Part shown: in pieces, positions 1-7,595 of the stretch
Layout of the letters: every line of letters starts with the position of its first letter
Numbering within the stretch: the stretch's first letter is position 1
Assembly (NCBI RefSeq): GCF_900129425.1
Contig: NZ_LT670817.1
Coordinates: 1,922,001-1,986,000 of the forward strand
Reading direction: 5' to 3'
From: Bradyrhizobium erythrophlei
GTDB lineage: Bacteria > Pseudomonadota > Alphaproteobacteria > Rhizobiales > Xanthobacteraceae
Length of the DNA stretch: 64,000 nucleotides
Position numbers and translations under genes: made by a program
Notes under the pieces: model-generated
The model's database searches: none
Told to the model about the DNA's origin: nothing
Seen by the model: only the letters and a program-made list of their open reading frames with translations

Positions 1-1198
1 TCAGGGTCTCGATCGTGATGGTGTCGCCCGAATTGATCTCGACCTGCGGCGCCAGCGACCTCGAGAAATATCCCCAATGCACGCGCGCCGCCTGCACCGA
101 TAGGTGATGGTGATGCTGCTTGCCTTCGGCGCTCCCGCAAACGATATCGGCTGGTGAGGGTTCGGTGTTCCTTGCCGCGCTCGCCAGGGGATGATGGCTG
201 CGCAGCTGCGCCAGCGCCTGCTGCGGCCAGCCGCGCTGGCCGGCCGCGGAGGAGGAGGCGGTGAAGCGTTCGAGTTCCTGCTGGCGAAATTCGCGCGGCG
301 AGAGTCCGAAGCGATGGCGGAACGTCCGGCTGAAATGCGCTGAATCATTGAAGCCGTTGCGATAGGCAATTTCCGAGATCGAATGGTGCGCCTCGGCCGG
401 GTTCGACAATTCCGCCGACGTCCGCTGCAGCCGCCGCTCGCGCAAATAATGCGTAAAACTGCTGCCGGAGCCTTCAAAAATCTTTTGTAAGTAACGCTCG
501 GATATTCCTTCGCTCTCCGCCACCCGCGCCGGGGTGAGATCGGGATCGTCAAGCTTGCGTTCAATGGTTTGGCAAAGCCGGTGAAGGATCGCCGCCTGCG
601 TTGCCGTGCAGCCTGCATCCGTCGTCGGCGCGACGAATGTCGGCAAGAGATCGGCGAGGCTTTGTGCGACAGCGGCCCATTCGATATCGGAAAGCGTCTC
701 GAGATTTCGCGCCGCCGTCTCCAGCGTGCGCGAAAACACCTCGGTGAATCCGCCAGGCGCCAGCACCCGGACCTCGTCGAATACGGGCTTGCCGATCTTG
801 CGGCCATGAAACGCATCCGACGTCACCGACAAAACCAGGGCGCGCATGTCGCGCTGGAAGGCCACGCTCCAGTCGCCCTTTCGCGGCAGCAACAGCAGGT
901 GCCCGATAGAGACGATCTGATGGCCCGAGGCAGTCCTGAGCGTGACGCCGTCCTCGATCGGTAACAGCACGATCGGCATGTCGTCTGCGAGACGTGACAC
1001 CGGCGAAACGGCCTGGGGTCCGGCCGCCAGCCGGGCCAGCACCACGCCCTCGGCAGTACGACGCGATGCCGTCGCATGCCCGGTGTGAACGGCCGAACCC
1101 GCCGATGGCTCAAGACCGACCGCACTCAGGACGTCCCGCCACGCCTCGAGCCGGTCGTGCTCGGAGTAGGACTCGCTGGTGAACGGGCGGAAGCTCAT
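1..1198 (-). CDS. AraC-family regulator fused in frame to an acetamidase/formamidase domain (partial, runs off left edge)
   Basis: From ATG at 1198 the frame stays open to base 2 (399 residues) with no stop, so the C-terminus lies outside the window. Residues about 1-200 resemble the AraC_binding_2-type sensor half. Residues about 205-305 form the paired helix-turn-helix, with GISERYLQKIF in the first helix pair and the signature ISEIAYRNGFNDSAHFSRTFR at 274-294. After a 60-residue linker containing QHHHH, residues 372-399 read VHWGYFS...SGD.ITIETL. This matches the N-terminus of the separate acetamidase at 1353-2594 (VHWGYFS...SGD.ATIETL). What is seen is one frame joining an AraC regulator to the start of an FmdA/AmdA hydrolase. 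The inference is a regulator carrying its own hydrolase or amide-sensing domain, controlling the amide operon upstream. The gene lies 154 nt downstream of the acetamidase on the same strand. A frameshift or stop just left of the window cannot be excluded. Confidence 0.85.
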   Translation of the reverse strand, partial: MSFRPFTSESYSEHDRLEAWRDVLSAVGLEPSAGSAVHTGHATASRRTAEGVVLARLAAGPQAVSPVSRLADDMPIVLLPIEDGVTLRTASGHQIVSIGHLLLLPRKGDWSVAFQRDMRALVLSVTSDAFHGRKIGKPVFDEVRVLAPGGFTEVFSRTLETAARNLETLSDIEWAAVAQSLADLLPTFVAPTTDAGCTATQAAILHRLCQTIERKLDDPDLTPARVAESEGISERYLQKIFEGSGSSFTHYLRERRLQRTSAELSNPAEAHHSISEIAYRNGFNDSAHFSRTFRHRFGLSPREFRQQELERFTASSSAAGQRGWPQQALAQLRSHHPLASAARNTEPSPADIVCGSAEGKQHHHHLSVQAARVHWGYFSRSLAPQVEINSGDTITIETL

Positions 1199-1352
1199 AC
1201 GTCGATCCCAAACGCGGGAATCAAAGCAACCTCCGTGCCAGACGCGCGGCGCGAGCCGCCCCGGCGGCCACCGGATATAATCCCCGGATATCCCTGGGGA
1301 ATCTGCAACCCCTGATCTTGTTCCCATGTTCCGGGGGCCATTCCTCAAGTTG

Positions 1353-2594
1353 TCAGTCGCACCTGAAAACGTTCTTCCGGATCGTGCCATGGACGCCCCA
1401 ATTGGCGTCGACCACCTGGGTCACGCCGAAATCGGCACCCACCGACATCAGCGAAATCGCCTCATCCTCGCTCAGGCCATGCACCGTCATCAGGAACCGC
1501 CGGAGCTTGCGGAACGCGTCGCGCATGGCGCGGTCGAGACTCGAATGATTGGCGATTTCGGTCTGCGCATCGGCTCCGAGCTCGGCGAGATAATTCGGAT
1601 AGGTAAAACCGTACATCGACCAGGCGTGGTCGGTCTCCAGCATCGGATGGGTAAGCCCCTCCAGCGCGGTGCCGGCGAGATCGCCGTGCTTGTGCAGGAT
1701 GAACTCGAAGTCGCCGGTCAGGGAGGTCTCGATGGCGGTGCCGCCCAGTTCGCTGTCGCCCTGGGCCGCGTGCGGGTCTCCCACCGAGAAAAAAGCACCG
1801 GGTACCGCGACCGGATAATACATCCGCGCCCCCTTGCCGATCCGCCAGTCGTCGATATTGCCGCCGGTATAGCTCGGCGGAATCGAACTGACGAAATCCG
1901 ATTCCGATGGCGCCAGCCCCATGGTGCCGAAGTGAAGCCGCGCCGGCACCCTCACATGGCCAAGGATATTCTCGCGCTTGCGGATGGTCGCGTGATCGAC
2001 CCGCACGCCCGGATAATCGATCGTGGCGTGCACGATGCCGTCCGGGTCGGTCTGCGGCGTCCAGACATAATTATAGACGGCTCTCGCAAACGGCTCGCCC
2101 GAGGTATCGAGCTCGAAGATGGTGATGACTTCGCGCGGCTTCGGCTCCTCAATGAGGTCATGATAGTGGAAACCCCAATTCGCCGCGGCGTTGGAGCCGA
2201 AGCAGCGGCCGGCGTGGCAGGCGTGACAGCTGGGGCGCGGCCGAATGTCCAGGATGCGGACTTCCAGCACGTCGCCGGGTTCTGCATTCTCGACCGCGAT
2301 GGGCCCGGTCAGCAGGTGAACGCCGACGCCTTCGCCGGACCCGCGAATGAACGGGCCCTCGGTCGGGCCGGCGCCGCGGCGCACCACCGCCTTGTGCTCG
2401 CGGGTCCAGTGGAACACGCTTTCCGCGCCCGGATCGTTGGCAATCATGCGCTCGTAGTCGTCGTTGGCGTGATGCGTCAGCGTCTCGATAGTCGCGCGGT
2501 CTCCCGAGCGCAGCGTCAAGGCTGGCGAGACCTTCTTGCTGAAGTATCCCCAGTGAACGGAAGCCGGCGATACCGGTAGCGTAAAATGCTTCAT
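1353..2594 (-). CDS. acetamidase/formamidase family protein
   Basis: A 413-residue cytoplasmic hydrolase of the FmdA/AmdA family, which releases ammonia from short aliphatic amides such as formamide or acetamide. Family features seen include an N-terminal VHWGYFS segment (13-19), an ENAEPGDVLEVRILDI strand (102-117), IPPSYTGGNID (238-248) and GDPHAAQGD (272-280), the acidic/His region associated with the metal site in this family. Length is normal. An unusual Cys/His patch, CHACHAGRC, sits at 123-131. ATG at 2594 is preceded by an AAGAGG-type ribosome site. The gene follows the permease-ATPase gene by 37 nt on the same strand and is likely co-transcribed with the transporter, which suggests that the imported solute is an amide or is converted to one. 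Exact substrate unknown. Confidence 0.9.
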   Translation of the reverse strand: MKHFTLPVSPASVHWGYFSKKVSPALTLRSGDRATIETLTHHANDDYERMIANDPGAESVFHWTREHKAVVRRGAGPTEGPFIRGSGEGVGVHLLTGPIAVENAEPGDVLEVRILDIRPRPSCHACHAGRCFGSNAAANWGFHYHDLIEEPKPREVITIFELDTSGEPFARAVYNYVWTPQTDPDGIVHATIDYPGVRVDHATIRKRENILGHVRVPARLHFGTMGLAPSESDFVSSIPPSYTGGNIDDWRIGKGARMYYPVAVPGAFFSVGDPHAAQGDSELGGTAIETSLTGDFEFILHKHGDLAGTALEGLTHPMLETDHAWSMYGFTYPNYLAELGADAQTEIANHSSLDRAMRDAFRKLRRFLMTVHGLSEDEAISLMSVGADFGVTQVVDANWGVHGTIRKNVFRCD

Positions 2595-2631
2595 GCACGT
2601 GCCTCTTTGGAACGGATCGTGAGGTGATTGG

Positions 2632-4236
2632 TCATGCCGTTTGCTCCGGTGTTTTGTCCGCCTCCACCACGCTCAGGAAACGCGCCGTGAGCGGGTGGCG
2701 CGGATGGGTGAGGATTTCGTGGGCCGGCCCCTCTTCGATGATCGAGCCGCCGGAAAGGAAGGCGACGCGATCGGCGACTTCATCGGCGAAGCGGATCTGA
2801 TGGGTCGATATAATCATCGTCAGCCCGTCATCGATCGCCAGCCGCCTGATCACCTCCAGCACCTCGTTGACGAGCTCGGGATCGAGCGCGGAAGTCGGCT
2901 CGTCCAGCAGCAACACGCTCGGATTGGGCGCCAGTGCCCGGGCGATCGCGACCCGCTGCTGCTGGCCGCCGGAGAGATGGCGCGGCAACGCATCGGCGCG
3001 ATGGCTCAGCCCGACGCGCTCGAGCAATTCGCGGGCCCGCCGGTCGGCATCGACGCGGGTCATGCCATGCACCCAGCGCAGCGGCCCCGCGAGATTTTCC
3101 ATCGCCGTCAGATGGCTGAACAGGTTGAACTGCTGAAACACCATGCCGACGCCGACGCTGGCCCGTTCATTGGCGATCGCGCGCGGCGACAAAGGCTTGC
3201 CGTCGTCGCGATGCCCGAGCCGGCGGCCGCCGACGCGCACCATGCCGGAATCCCAGTTCTCCAGATGGTTGATGCAGCGCAGCAGTGTGCTCTTGCCCGA
3301 ACCGCTGGGCCCAAGGAGCGCCACCACCTCTCCGACCCGCACCGTCAGATCGAGCCCGTTGAGCACGGTCTGCGCGCCATAATTCTTGCGCAGCTTGGTT
3401 ACCTCAACGACGACATTGTTGCGTTCGACCATCGCGGCGTGCTTCGCCCTATCGCTCCTGGAGCTTGCGCGTGGCGGCGCCGGCAGCAGGCCGGCATTGG
3501 CGGTGGTTTGTTCGGCAAGCCTCAGCTTCGTCGACAGATCGACGCGGCGCCAGGGCAGGAAGATGGCGAGGCGCCCTTGCGGCGTGGCGCGGTCGAGGTC
3601 GAGCGCCCGTTCTACGAACAACTGGATGACGCTGACCGCCGACGTCAGCACCAGATAGATCAGGCCGGAGGCGAAGAAGATCGAGAAAAAATCGAACGTG
3701 GAAGACGCAAGCTGGGTGCTTCGCAGCGTCAGCTCCTGCACGGATATCACGCTCGCAAGCGACGAATTTTTCAAGGCGCTGACGGTTTCGTTGCCGAACG
3801 CCGGAATCATGGTGCGAATCGCCTGCGGCGCGATGATGCGCCGCATCAGTAGTGCGGGCGTCATGCCGAGCGCCTGTCCGGCCAGCAGCTGTCCGCGGTC
3901 GACGCCGAGCACGCCGGCGCGAAGCATTTCAGCGATGAACGGCGCTTCGTTGGCGGCCAGCGCAAGACCCGCGGCGCCGACCGCGCTCAACTTGAGCCCG
4001 ATCTGCGGCAGCGCGTCGTAGGCGAACACCATCTGCAGGATCAGCGGCGTGCCGCGGAAGATCACGGTGTAGCCGCGGGCGAACGCGGCCATGATCCCAA
4101 AACGGCTGAGCTGCATCGCTGCGACGACCAGACCGAGGATCAGCCCGCCGGCCAGCCCGAGGGCGGTCACCACGACGGTGAACCAGATGCCCTGGAGCAG
4201 GTACGGCAGGCTGAGGTAATGAACGAACAGCGCCAT
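2632..4236 (-). CDS. ABC transporter permease-ATPase fusion (polar amino-acid/amide type)
   Basis: A 534-residue inner-membrane protein joining two usually separate subunits. Residues 1-212 are a HisM/GlnP-type permease with several hydrophobic segments and the EAA-like loop (AGQALGMTP, 119-127). A hydrophilic linker of about 58 residues follows. Residues about 271-534 are a GlnQ/HisP-type ATPase with Walker A GPSGSGKST (309-317), signature LSGGQQQR, Walker B LLLDEP and switch STHQ. It would energise uptake of the solute captured by the binding protein encoded upstream. Its ATG shares a base with the stop of the binding-protein gene (TAATG), implying translational coupling. Only one permease is present, so the transporter would act as a homodimer. 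The fusion is clear; the substrate is inferred from the neighbouring acetamidase. Confidence 0.92.
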   Translation of the reverse strand: MALFVHYLSLPYLLQGIWFTVVVTALGLAGGLILGLVVAAMQLSRFGIMAAFARGYTVIFRGTPLILQMVFAYDALPQIGLKLSAVGAAGLALAANEAPFIAEMLRAGVLGVDRGQLLAGQALGMTPALLMRRIIAPQAIRTMIPAFGNETVSALKNSSLASVISVQELTLRSTQLASSTFDFFSIFFASGLIYLVLTSAVSVIQLFVERALDLDRATPQGRLAIFLPWRRVDLSTKLRLAEQTTANAGLLPAPPRASSRSDRAKHAAMVERNNVVVEVTKLRKNYGAQTVLNGLDLTVRVGEVVALLGPSGSGKSTLLRCINHLENWDSGMVRVGGRRLGHRDDGKPLSPRAIANERASVGVGMVFQQFNLFSHLTAMENLAGPLRWVHGMTRVDADRRARELLERVGLSHRADALPRHLSGGQQQRVAIARALAPNPSVLLLDEPTSALDPELVNEVLEVIRRLAIDDGLTMIISTHQIRFADEVADRVAFLSGGSIIEEGPAHEILTHPRHPLTARFLSVVEADKTPEQTA

Positions 4237-5156
4237 TATTTGACGGAAAGAATCTGCGGTTCTTCAAAGTTGTTGACGTCGAGATCCCACTTCTTCAGCA
4301 GAGCCATGTGGATTCCGGCCTTCTGGACTTCGATCAGCGCGGCTAGCACCGCGTCGCGGAATTCGGGCTTGTCCTTGGGAACGCCGATGCCGACCGAATA
4401 GGGAATGGTCACCGCGAGCGCTTTCTCCAGCTTGTCGGGATTGGCCTTGACCGCCTGGTCCACGGTGTTGACGTCGTTGACATAGGTGTCGGCGCGGCCA
4501 GCGAGGATTGCCTGGATGCAATTGGCGTTGTTGTCATAGAGCTGCAGGGTAGGTTCGGGCTTGCCCGCCGCCTTGCATTTCGGAACGAGCGCCTGAACCA
4601 GCGGCACTTCAACGAAGCCGGTATTCTCGGCCGCCGCCGCGCCGCACAGCGACAGATTGATACCGTCGAGCTTCTTCGGATTGCCCTTGGCCACCAGAAC
4701 GCCGTCAAACACTTTCGAATAGGTGATGAAGTCGGCTGCCTTGGCGCGCTCTTCCGTGGCGTAAATATCGGAGATGACAATGTCGGCCTGTCCGCTCGAC
4801 AACGTCGTCAGCAGCGCTGCGAAGGTCACCGCCTTGTAAGTCAGCGTGAAGCCAAGGCACTCGCCGATCTGCTCGCCGAGATCGATGTCGAAACCGACAT
4901 ATTTGTTCGGGTCCTTCGGATCAATCGCTTCATAGCCGGGAGTGTGCGGGTTGATCGCATTGACGAGTTGCTTGCCCTTCAGGCCGGGATATTTGGCCTG
5001 TAACGCCTGGCAGCCTGCCGGCGCGGCAGCGCTGGCAGAGGTCGGTGCACAAATGACGGCCAGCAGGAATGCGCCCAGCATCGCATTGCACAATCCGGTG
5101 ATCGTCACGGCTCGCGAACGCCGCGTCCCGGCTTGCGTGGAAAACCGCTTATGCAT
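4236..5156 (-). CDS. periplasmic solute-binding protein (SBP_bac_3 family) of the amide-locus ABC transporter
   Basis: A 306-residue exported protein. A basic N-terminus and hydrophobic stretch end at SASA-AAP (cleavage near 43). The mature part shows the family-3 pattern: KYVGFDIDLGEQIGECLGF, then SGQADIVISDIYATEERA, then NANCIQAILAGRADTYVNDV, ending in the typical C-terminal helix region. Such proteins deliver polar amino acids or related amines and amides to a HisM/HisP-type transporter. It is the first gene of the run, with an AAGGAG ribosome site before ATG 5156, and it overlaps the permease-ATPase start by one base. Conserved cysteines in the mature domain (for example GCQAL and GECLGF) may form a disulphide. 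Ligand identity cannot be read from the sequence. Confidence 0.9.
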   Translation of the reverse strand: MHKRFSTQAGTRRSRAVTITGLCNAMLGAFLLAVICAPTSASAAAPAGCQALQAKYPGLKGKQLVNAINPHTPGYEAIDPKDPNKYVGFDIDLGEQIGECLGFTLTYKAVTFAALLTTLSSGQADIVISDIYATEERAKAADFITYSKVFDGVLVAKGNPKKLDGINLSLCGAAAAENTGFVEVPLVQALVPKCKAAGKPEPTLQLYDNNANCIQAILAGRADTYVNDVNTVDQAVKANPDKLEKALAVTIPYSVGIGVPKDKPEFRDAVLAALIEVQKAGIHMALLKKWDLDVNNFEEPQILSVK

Positions 5157-5534
5157 CTGTTTTCTCCTTCGACGTTGTCATGGCGAGCCATGTTCCAAGT
5201 TCGAAAGGAGCCTACGGTCACTTGCCCGTGTAGGGCTTGTCTCGGGGCGCACAAAAAGTTGGATCGATCGGTGCCAGGATTTAGGCAAAGGGTGCGCAAA
5301 TTATGGGCGAGCGCCGCAGGATACACGCAGGTGCGGAACAACCGGCTGATCGGCCCGTTAATGCGCCAGCGGCGCCAATTCGGTTTCGCGGCGAAATGTT
5401 GGGCATGCCCGCCAGAGCACGCCGGTTCCGCGTCGTCAACGCGGTAACCTTGCCCACAACACCAGCTGGAATTGCGCCGTCCGCTCCCTAGATGGGTTGT
5501 TGTTGCCTTGTTGAGTATTTCAGGAGGGTTCAGG
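5157..5534. other. intergenic region with divergent upstream sequences, no gene seen
   Basis: About 380 nt between the divergently transcribed transporter operon and the repeat-protein gene. It must hold the promoters for both. No open frame here has coding character on either strand, and no hairpin-plus-T-run or known riboswitch pattern was found by eye. Confidence 0.5.
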
Positions 5535-6083
5535 ATGGACCTGAAAGACGTTTTTGTCGCCGTGATTTGCGCGACGGTTTCGACGTGGGGCGGCCTCGCG
5601 GTCGCGGATGAGTACCATCCCGACGACTTTCTCCACCTCGATCCTTCCAGAGCGCTGCTTTCGCCGACGCCGCTTGGCCCCGTCCAGCATTTCGTGCCGG
5701 GCCCGCTCGACGCCACTGTCGATCGCGGAAGCGGCGGCCCGCAGGCGGCTGCGGACACGAATCCCGAACCCCGGGAAGTCGAGACCCAGAAGATCGAGGT
5801 CCAGAAAGAGGCCGAGGTCCAGAGAGCCGAGCCCAAGACCTCTGAGCCCAAGACCTCTGAGCCCAAGACCGTTGAGCCCAAGACCGTTGAGCCCAAGACC
5901 GTTGAGCCCAAGACCGTTGGTCGGAAGACCCGGGTCATGCACGCCCGCGCCGAAAAGCCGCGCGCCGCGGCTCGTATCAAGCTGGCGCGGCGGCATAGCG
6001 ATCCGCTCAATGCTCAGGCGTTCGATACGCGGATTCAGGCCTGGCCGTGCAATTCGGGCGGCATCTGCAACTGGAAACGCTAG
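5535..6083 (+). CDS. exported hypothetical protein with EPKT pentapeptide repeats
   Basis: A 182-residue protein of unknown function. ATG 5535 is chosen because a strong ribosome site (AGGAGGG) lies 8 nt upstream; an earlier in-frame start would lack one. Residues 1-24 form a signal peptide (FVAVICATVSTWGGLAVA). The middle is a charged, low-complexity stretch: six back-to-back pentapeptides EPKT(S/V) preceded by related IEVQKEAEVQ segments. The basic C-terminus ends in WPCNSGGICNWK, where two cysteines could form a disulphide. The layout suggests a cell-envelope spacer region followed by a small C-terminal motif. I do not recognise a family. It stands alone between a divergent transporter operon and an aldo/keto reductase. 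Confidence 0.72.
   Translation: MDLKDVFVAVICATVSTWGGLAVADEYHPDDFLHLDPSRALLSPTPLGPVQHFVPGPLDATVDRGSGGPQAAADTNPEPREVETQKIEVQKEAEVQRAEPKTSEPKTSEPKTVEPKTVEPKTVEPKTVGRKTRVMHARAEKPRAAARIKLARRHSDPLNAQAFDTRIQAWPCNSGGICNWKR
5829..5918 (+). repeat. six tandem 15-bp repeats coding EPKTS/EPKTV
   Basis: Six perfect-length 15-bp units (gagcccaagaccNNN) in tandem. Units 1-2 end in tct (Ser) and units 3-6 end in gtt (Val). Exact identity within each subtype points to recent slipped-strand expansion inside the coding frame. Confidence 0.95.
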
Positions 6084-6248
6084 CTGCGCTGCGGCCTGCG
6101 GATTCGGCTTAAGCACCTGACCCGATCTTGATTTGGACTCTGCGCCGCAGACCGACTATCAAGCGGCTGATACGTTGCTCATCTATCCCCCCAACGAAAC
6201 GTCTGTTCACCGGTTACTCATCCCGGTTGAAGTCTTTCAGGAGTCATC

Positions 6249-7067
6249 ATGGATTATCTGCAAACCCAGGGCATCAGCCTGCCGCGGCTGGGGCTCGGTA
6301 CCTATCGCATGCAGGGCGATGTCTGCCGCGCGGCGGTCGAGAGCGCGCTGGGCCTCGGCTACCGGCATATCGACACCGCGGAAATGTACGACAATGAAGA
6401 GGCCATCGGCGCTGCAATTGCCGCATCCCGCGTCGCGCGCAAGGATCTCCATGTCACCACCAAGGTCTGGAATGAAAACCTCGCGCCGGACGCGATCCGC
6501 AAGGCGTTCGACAGCAGCCTGAAAAAACTGAAGCTCGATCACGTCGATCTCTATCTGGTGCACTGGCCCGCGAAAACCATGAACCTGCCGGCGATGTTCG
6601 AAACCCTGCTCAAGCTCAAACAAGAAGGCCGCACCCGCGCCATCGGGGTTGCCAACTTCAACATCGCGCTGCTGAAGACCGTGGTCGAGGAGATCAAGGC
6701 CCCGATCGCCTGCAACCAGATCGAATATCACGTGATGCTCGACCAGACCCCGGTGCGAAAATATCTCGCGGCGAAATCGATTCCTTTGGTGGCCTATTGC
6801 CCGCTGGCGCAGGGCCGGGCGGCCTCGAACGAGACGCTGGCCGCGATCGGCCGCAAGCATGGCGCCAGCGCGGCGCAGGTGGCGCTGAAATGGCTGCTCG
6901 ACCAGGACGGCGTCGCCGCGATCCCGAAGGCGTCGCAGGCCGAGAGCCAGCAGGCCAATCTCGACGCGCTCAATGTCGGGCTCGACGACGAGGACATCAA
7001 GGCGATCGCGTCGCTGCCGAAAGACCAGCGCTGCGTAAATCCCGGTTTTGCGCCGGCGTGGGATTAG
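6249..7067 (+). CDS. aldo/keto reductase (2,5-diketo-gluconate reductase-like)
   Basis: A 272-residue soluble NADPH-dependent carbonyl reductase of the AKR superfamily (DkgA/DkgB-like size). The catalytic tetrad is visible: D42 and Y47 in the segment IDTAEMYDNE, K72 in VTTKVW, and H105 in YLVHWP. The C-terminal cofactor loop carries IPKASQAESQQANL. A CAGGAG ribosome site precedes ATG 6249. It appears to be a single-gene unit, followed by intergenic repeats and then a convergent small gene. The substrate cannot be assigned; the family reduces many aldehydes and ketones. Confidence 0.93.
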   Translation: MDYLQTQGISLPRLGLGTYRMQGDVCRAAVESALGLGYRHIDTAEMYDNEEAIGAAIAASRVARKDLHVTTKVWNENLAPDAIRKAFDSSLKKLKLDHVDLYLVHWPAKTMNLPAMFETLLKLKQEGRTRAIGVANFNIALLKTVVEEIKAPIACNQIEYHVMLDQTPVRKYLAAKSIPLVAYCPLAQGRAASNETLAAIGRKHGASAAQVALKWLLDQDGVAAIPKASQAESQQANLDALNVGLDDEDIKAIASLPKDQRCVNPGFAPAWD

Positions 7068-7107
7068 GACGTTTTCTGCTTGAGGTGAAGCAGGTTGAGC
7101 GACCGCG

Positions 7108-7214
7108 GCCTCATGGTTCGAGACGCGCGGCTTTGCCAGCGCTCCTCACCATGAGGGTCTGGCAGAACGTCATCCAGAGTCGCGCGCCCTTGCGCGCGTC
7201 TCGAAGGATGAGGC
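7108..7214. repeat. interspersed palindromic intergenic repeat (GCGCGCCCTTGCGCGCG type)
   Basis: Inverted copies of a GCCTCAT..TCGAGACGCGCG segment flank a core with CGCGCGCCCTTGCGCGCGTCTCGAAGGATGAGG. The same motif recurs near 48120. This is the style of intergenic repeat common in Bradyrhizobium genomes. Confidence 0.75.
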
Positions 7215-7242
7215 CGCCGCCCTATCAAATGCGTTGGCCACG

Positions 7243-7272
7243 CCAAAAGAAAAATGACCCCTCTCGGGGCCA
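7243..7272 (-). terminator. Rho-independent terminator of the small His-rich gene
   Basis: On the minus strand a 7-bp stem (tggcccc/ggggtca, loop gaga) is followed at once by TTTTTCTTTT. It lies 18 nt past the stop of the gene at 7290-7463. Confidence 0.8.
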
Positions 7273-7289
7273 TTCTCCTGTGTCGGACC

Positions 7290-7463
7290 TTAACCTTCGT
7301 GATGATGCTTGATGATCATGACCTTCTTGTCGTGATGGTGCCAGCCATGATCGCGATGCATATGGTCGCCGTGCTTGACCACGACGGTTTCAGCACTCGC
7401 AATCGACGGCGCCGCGATCGCGATGGCACCAATGGCGGCGATAACGTATCCAAGCTTCTTCAT
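7290..7463 (-). CDS. small exported His-rich protein
   Basis: A 57-residue protein. Residues 1-24 form a signal peptide (MKKLGYVIAAIGAIAIAAPS..ASA). The mature part of about 33 residues is packed with histidine (HGDHMHRDHGWHHHDKK ... KHHHEG), suggesting periplasmic binding of a transition metal or a pH-sensitive role. Start ATG 7463 is fixed by a very strong ribosome site (GAGGAGG, 5 nt upstream). The gene has its own terminator and an EcfG-like promoter candidate upstream, so it is probably a monocistronic stress gene. No named family recognised. Coding is supported by the signal peptide, the ribosome site and the flanking signals, which together outweigh its short length. Confidence 0.85.
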   Translation of the reverse strand: MKKLGYVIAAIGAIAIAAPSIASAETVVVKHGDHMHRDHGWHHHDKKVMIIKHHHEG

Positions 7464-7493
7464 GTTTTCCTCCTCGGTTAATGACGAGGATTA

Positions 7494-7519
7494 AACTACG
7501 TATCGCACGGAACGTTCCC
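7494..7519 (-). promoter_or_regulatory. candidate EcfG (general stress sigma) promoter
   Basis: On the minus strand GGGAAC (7519-7514) is followed, 17 nt later, by GTT (7496-7494). This fits the alphaproteobacterial EcfG consensus GGAAC-N16/17-cGTT except that the base before GTT is A. It ends about 30 nt before the ATG at 7463. Confidence 0.5.
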
Positions 7520-7595
7520 GGAGCAGTTGCAGAGAATTCTGAACAGCCGTTCAGAATCATCGCTTCGCGATGGCGCGGTCAATTTCGATCGCGAA

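Noticed and set aside
1326..2579. 417-aa plus-strand open frame
   Set aside because: Antisense shadow of the acetamidase/formamidase gene, which has clear family motifs and a ribosome site; high-GC genomes give such long shadows.
5608..6120. 170-aa frame with SPRPL repeats
   Set aside because: Alternate-frame reading of the EPKT repeat gene; the EPKT frame has the signal peptide and ribosome site.
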